This document shows, in pieces, positions 60,247-64,000 of a stretch of DNA of 64,000 nucleotides. The stretch's first letter is position 1. The number at the start of each line of letters is the position of its first letter. The DNA comes from Argopecten irradians (lineage: Eukaryota > Mollusca > Bivalvia > Pectinida > Pectinidae). The DNA lies in contig NC_091135.1 in the NCBI RefSeq assembly GCF_041381155.1, positions 46,861,086 to 46,925,085 on the forward strand, written 5' to 3'. Both the position numbers and the translations under genes were made by a program. Under the pieces are notes generated by a model that did not search any database, was not told where the DNA came from, and saw only the letters and a list, made by a program, of their open reading frames with translations.

Positions 60247-60656
60247 TATGTAGTACTGGATCAAGGTCTATAACTCGGCCGGCCATTTTACACTACCCAA
60301 TTTCAGAAAAAGTATGATTATTAACAAACCTTATAAGATGTGACAATGGGAATACTCTCAATCGACAGCAAGATATTGAGATAATTGTGGTTTAGAGCCC
60401 TGACGTGTTTATCAGTGGACACCACAGTGTCCGACCAGATGGAATCTGGCTGTTTTCCGATGTTTCTTGATACCTAGTGTCATATATATATATATATTGT
60501 ATCATATACCAAATTAAAGATAAATTATCTGGCTGTCGATTGAGAGAATTCCCATAGTCACATCTTATACGGTTTGTTAATAATCATGCTTTTTCTGAAA
60601 TTATGTAGTGCTATATATATGGCCAGCCGAGTTATAGACCTTGACCCAGTATTACA
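60247..60656. mobile_element. Short relative of the 12304-13321 foldback element
   Basis: AAGGTCTATAACTCGGCCGG at the left and GGCCAGCCGAGTTATAGACC at the right are inverted termini. The right half (GACACCACAGTGTCCGACCA, TCATATACCAAATTAAAGAT, TATCTGGCTGTCGATTGAG) matches the right arm of the ZFAT-intron foldback. The left arm is mostly deleted. Confidence 0.7.
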
Positions 60657-60809
60657 TATAGACAGAAGAAAGCAAAGGCACATAATGTATTACAGGAGTA
60701 CTTAAAGATTTAAAAAAGAAATATACATTTTTTCATAGATATGAAAAAAAACCCATTAAATACTTCTACAATTGTCAAATAATGATAATTAATTAATTAT
60801 TCTTTTACA

Positions 60810-61216
60810 TTAAAGGCCCACTACCTTTCCGGAGCAAAATATAAAGATTTCTTAAAAACATTAATTACCTCAGAAAATATATACCGATGGCCTAAGATGA
60901 GGTTACAACACCAAACATATGCAAGATTTCCTGCGTAATATATGATAACAATGGAGAGTCATTTCGCTGTTTTACCGTCTGCCGCAGTGATAGTCAACTA
61001 CTGCGCGGTATTTAGGACGACGGGGGAAAACATAAGACGACCCGCGTTATGAAAATTAACATTTTATTTATTTTAATTAAATTGTTTAGGAGGTGATAAT
61101 AAGTGTAGTATTAACGTTAAGTTAATAACTTTTGCCACTCGACAAAATTATTAATATCGTTTTACATTCCCATTTCAAAAATCAAAAACCGGTTCGGAAA
61201 GGTAGTGGGCCTTTAA
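60810..61216 (-). mobile_element. TTAAAGGCCC-type MITE, copy 2
   Basis: TTAAAGGCCCACTACCTTTC at the left and GAAAGGTAGTGGGCCTTTAA at the right, with TTAA at both ends. The interior is the reverse of copy 1 at 51030, including GCAAAATATAAAGATT and ACGACCCGCGTTATGAAAAT. Confidence 0.85.
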
Positions 61217-61301
61217 AGACCTGCACATAAACATTGTACATTATGAACATGTAATATATAATATTTTGTTATATATACTGATAGTATACATAGTACATAG
61301 T

Positions 61302-61590
61302 GGTCTTTAGCTCAGCTGGTAGAGCAGCAGACCAAGAAGTCAGGTCGCAAGTTGCTGGCTGGCAGCACACTACTCTGGTCCCATTTCTTTTGTGCCATAG
61401 ACCATTTTATGTTCAAGCTGTAGGATATTCAGAGGCGTCTGGAAATAGAACCTAAATTGATTTAAGAGTGTAGGGCTAGGAGTAATTTCCCTTTAGTTCA
61501 GTAGTTAGAGCAGCGTACCAGAATGTATTGGGTCATATGTTAGAGCTGGATTGCACTACTTTAATCCTGTTTCAGACTGATTATTTTTGT
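61302..61590 (+). mobile_element. Degenerate tRNA-like SINE sequence (two heads)
   Basis: TTTAGCTCAGCTGGTAGAGC at ~61307 and CTTTAGTTCAGTAGTTAGAGC at ~61491 are A-box-like. Each is followed about 40-60 bases on by related phrases (GGCAGCACACTACTCTGGTCC, GGATTGCACTACTTTAATCC). A good B box is missing, so this is an old SINE fragment at most. Confidence 0.4.
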
Positions 61591-61816
61591 TTTTCAGTCA
61601 TGGAAGAAATTTAAATGCTTTTACAATTTAAAGGAAAAAACTTTTTGAACCAGAAATTGTGTTAGAATTGTTTTTTTTTATGTTGATATATCTAACATTA
61701 CATCAGCTCTTTAACACAATGAAGTTTAGGTATTTGTGTTTCTTTTATTTCAGATCTGACTTTGTGGCATGAAGTGAATTGGATTTAGATTTGTAGTGAT
61801 CTGAAAATTGAAGACG

Positions 61817-64000
61817 ATGAATCTGCATTACATCACCCACGCTGTCATGCTGTCACTACTAGCAGTGGTCGTGAAGAAATATTTCAATCTGAGGTTACAT
61901 GTTGAGGACCTACAAATGGAGTGCTACCCCCATCCCATCCTCTCCCAACCCCCACAAAACCTGCCCCATCACCCCCATAAAGGGGGCAGAATGGGGGATA
62001 TTGATAAGGATATCAACTACATTGCAACAAGTCAGTCCAGCTACAAGGAATCTGTAAGTAACCAGGATATTGATAATTTAGGGGCAACAAAGTATGAAGG
62101 CAAAGGAGCATTTTCACAACAAAATAAAGTTTCTGGAACAGACTTTAGCAGCAAGTCGGGCAAGTATTTTGAAACTGACTTTATTCAGAGTAGTCAGGCA
62201 AGTTATAGTAATGAAGCAGGAAATGAAGCAGAAAGTGGAAGGTATTTTGAGGAATATGAACAAACTAAAGCTACACATGCAGACTACTCAAGTGCCATTC
62301 TAACTTCAAGTAGTAAATCAGTACATTTACAAGGTAAAGTTGGTGCAAGTAAGCTTACCTCGGAGGCAGACATTGATGGAGGTACACATGTTACGGTAAC
62401 CAGCAATGCACCATCAGAAACTAAGAAATCACAAGAGGGCAATTTACCATCGATTGAAACCTCAGTTTGGTGCCATGGTTATCCTGAAATGAACAAGATT
62501 TGTCGTTTCAGGAACCTGTGTTACAGTCCTGTAAATGAAGCTTTCTTGTTTTACCATGGTGACAAAAGTGTTTTAGATAGATCACAGCTTAGCAATAATA
62601 GCAGGTCATGGTTACGTCTCTCAACTGTACTTAACTATACTGACCATACAGCTAATCTGATGGATATAAAGTCTTCAGCATTTAACCATTCTAAAGTCAG
62701 GTGGATCAAAGGTCAAAGTTTAATCTTCAGCAGATTTAAACCTGACAACATCATGCATGTGTTCCATGATGACATTTTCCCTCTACATTTCACCTTGAAC
62801 TTCATCACTGGACAAAATTCCCTGGATAAGTATGATGTCCAGTTAGTGTTTGTGGAAGGATGGGATCGTGGAAATTTCGCTGATCTGTATTCAGTTTTCA
62901 CCTCTAAATCTCCTATGTATATGGCAGATCAAAATCAAGAACAGATCTTATGTTTTGAGGATAGTCATGTTGGGTTGTCAATGGCAACTGTATGGTACCA
63001 GTATGGTTACACTGAGCCTCAAGCACCAGTGAAAGATACAACAGCATCAGGACTTCTCTTACACAACACAGTTAATTACATTGTAAGTCAATTCAATATA
63101 CAGAAACCTCCTACCATGATGCTGACATCAGCAGATTATTGTGTTCTTTTCTCAAGGAAAGACAACCGTAGAATCATCAATCAAATGGAATTGATGCTAA
63201 CAATTTCTGCTGAAATAAATATGAAAGTGTTTATGCTCAGTTTGGAAACCCATAGTTTTAAAGACATCATGCAATATGTGCAATTTTCCCGTGGCCTCAT
63301 TGGAATGCATGGATCGTTGATGTCCCTAGCAGCCTTTTTAAGACCTGGGTCATTTGTTATTGAATTATTTCCATATGCAGTCAATCCAAGGAAGTACTCC
63401 CCTTTTAGGACCGTAGCAGAGCTCCCAGGGATGAATCTAGTCTACATAGCATGGCAGAACTTGGACAAAACCAAGTCTGTTGGGCATCCCAACTGGCCAG
63501 AAGACCTTGGTGGTATTGGACACCTACCGTCACAAAGACAGACCGCTATAATGGGTGAGACAGAGGTGCCAGACCATTTTTGTTGTAACGATCCCTCTTG
63601 GTTGTACCACATATACCAGGACACAGAGGTAGACATTCCCGCTATCACCAGACTCATTACAGAGGCTATAGGCAAACCACTTGCAAGTAGCCACTTAGGT
63701 ATGTTCCCAGCCAAGGTCCCAAACATCCGATGTGACAAGTCAGACACTGATGTCAAGAACAACAATGTAAAAAAGCTCGGAAATGTAGGAAAGGAATCTG
63801 TGGTGTTTAGAATAGAGTGGGATTATCCCAAGAACTTAGACAGTTTAGATTATAAAAGTTTACACTATGAGGTGAGAGTGGTACAAGATGGTGTGGACGA
63901 TATACTGTATGTTGTTACTAGTACTTCTCTGTTAGTGTCAGTGTTAGGGGCAGGGCCCCCGGTGCAGGTCTGGGTAAAGGCTGTTATAGACAGAACTACT
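61817..64000 (+). CDS. POMGNT2: Protein O-mannose beta-1,4-N-acetylglucosaminyltransferase 2 (POMGNT2), 3' end outside window
   Basis: One uninterrupted frame of 728 codons runs off the window. The enzyme is an ER type II membrane protein of family GT61. It adds GlcNAc to O-mannose on alpha-dystroglycan, an early step of matriglycan synthesis. A signal anchor lies near residues 9-22 (AVMLSLLAVVVKKYF). The catalytic domain starts near residue 216 (WCHGYPEMNKICRF; human ICRF). It contains FKPDNIMHVFHDD at about 307-319 (human FNPDNLMHVFHDD), TVWYQYGY, IGMHGS, VIELFPYAVNP and IYQDTEVDIPAITRLI. The final part is the C-terminal fibronectin-III domain; judged against human (580 residues) about 15-20 residues are missing. 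The stem between anchor and catalytic domain is ~190 residues, against about 45 in human. An acceptor (TTTCAG) at 61748-61753 shows a spliced 5' UTR; a single coding exon is also the vertebrate arrangement. Confidence 0.95.
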   Translation, partial: MNLHYITHAVMLSLLAVVVKKYFNLRLHVEDLQMECYPHPILSQPPQNLPHHPHKGGRMGDIDKDINYIATSQSSYKESVSNQDIDNLGATKYEGKGAFSQQNKVSGTDFSSKSGKYFETDFIQSSQASYSNEAGNEAESGRYFEEYEQTKATHADYSSAILTSSSKSVHLQGKVGASKLTSEADIDGGTHVTVTSNAPSETKKSQEGNLPSIETSVWCHGYPEMNKICRFRNLCYSPVNEAFLFYHGDKSVLDRSQLSNNSRSWLRLSTVLNYTDHTANLMDIKSSAFNHSKVRWIKGQSLIFSRFKPDNIMHVFHDDIFPLHFTLNFITGQNSLDKYDVQLVFVEGWDRGNFADLYSVFTSKSPMYMADQNQEQILCFEDSHVGLSMATVWYQYGYTEPQAPVKDTTASGLLLHNTVNYIVSQFNIQKPPTMMLTSADYCVLFSRKDNRRIINQMELMLTISAEINMKVFMLSLETHSFKDIMQYVQFSRGLIGMHGSLMSLAAFLRPGSFVIELFPYAVNPRKYSPFRTVAELPGMNLVYIAWQNLDKTKSVGHPNWPEDLGGIGHLPSQRQTAIMGETEVPDHFCCNDPSWLYHIYQDTEVDIPAITRLITEAIGKPLASSHLGMFPAKVPNIRCDKSDTDVKNNNVKKLGNVGKESVVFRIEWDYPKNLDSLDYKSLHYEVRVVQDGVDDILYVVTSTSLLVSVLGAGPPVQVWVKAVIDRTT

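Noticed and set aside
61307-61375. Second tRNA gene candidate
   Set aside because: The D-arm-like start is present, but there is no GGTTCRANYCC T-loop and no matching acceptor stem.

Overview
This is a gene-dense, AT-rich piece of an invertebrate nuclear genome, most likely from a bivalve mollusc. The protein genes have clear metazoan relatives and ordinary GT-AG introns. The repeats are of a kind well known from bivalves: pearl/HINE-like elements with ~155 bp core repeats and an ACGG microsatellite, tRNA-derived SINEs, many small TIR elements and foldback elements. No bacterial genes, LTR elements or virus-like elements were recognised. Gene identities rest on remembered human proteins, and exon borders come from splice signals, reading phase and family similarity.

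Layout. 1-3091: no recognisable gene, one decayed pearl-like element. 3092-5933: an exact-looking 1,421 bp tandem duplication carrying FITM2 on the minus strand; only the right copy has a start codon. 7336-22656 (+): a ZFAT-type zinc-finger gene in 14 coding exons, probably sharing a divergent promoter region with FITM2. 24022-40885 (-): neurochondrin (NCDN) in 17 coding exons, converging on ZFAT. 41639-45503 (+): exosome subunit EXOSC4/RRP41 in three exons, head-to-head with NCDN, with a possible small unidentified minus-strand gene between them. 49935-57861 (-): CIBAR1/FAM92 BAR-domain protein in seven exons. 58381-61216: a block of transposable elements (LINE tail, pearl-like element, foldback, MITE). 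61817-64000 (+): POMGNT2, single coding exon, cut by the window edge.

The most striking feature is a repeated architecture in the two neighbouring genes ZFAT and NCDN. Three separate minisatellites (100 bp x ~29, 77 bp x ~39, 86 bp x ~7) each have a unit made of the 3' end of a coding exon, its splice donor, and the first bases of the following intron. Each array runs from that exon into its intron. In ZFAT every unit also has an acceptor-like site, so a unit reads as a 73-nt intron plus a 27-nt microexon. The microexon is a multiple of three and in phase with both flanking exons, so any number of units could be spliced in as ETPTQTPVS-type nonapeptides. The same region also carries a 714 bp duplication of a whole ZFAT exon and the FITM2 duplication, so it looks prone to tandem duplication.

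The genes have unrelated cellular roles: lipid-droplet/ER homeostasis (FITM2), transcription (ZFAT), neuronal signalling (NCDN), RNA decay (EXOSC4), cilium/membrane shaping (CIBAR1) and dystroglycan O-mannosylation (POMGNT2). I see no pathway that unites them.
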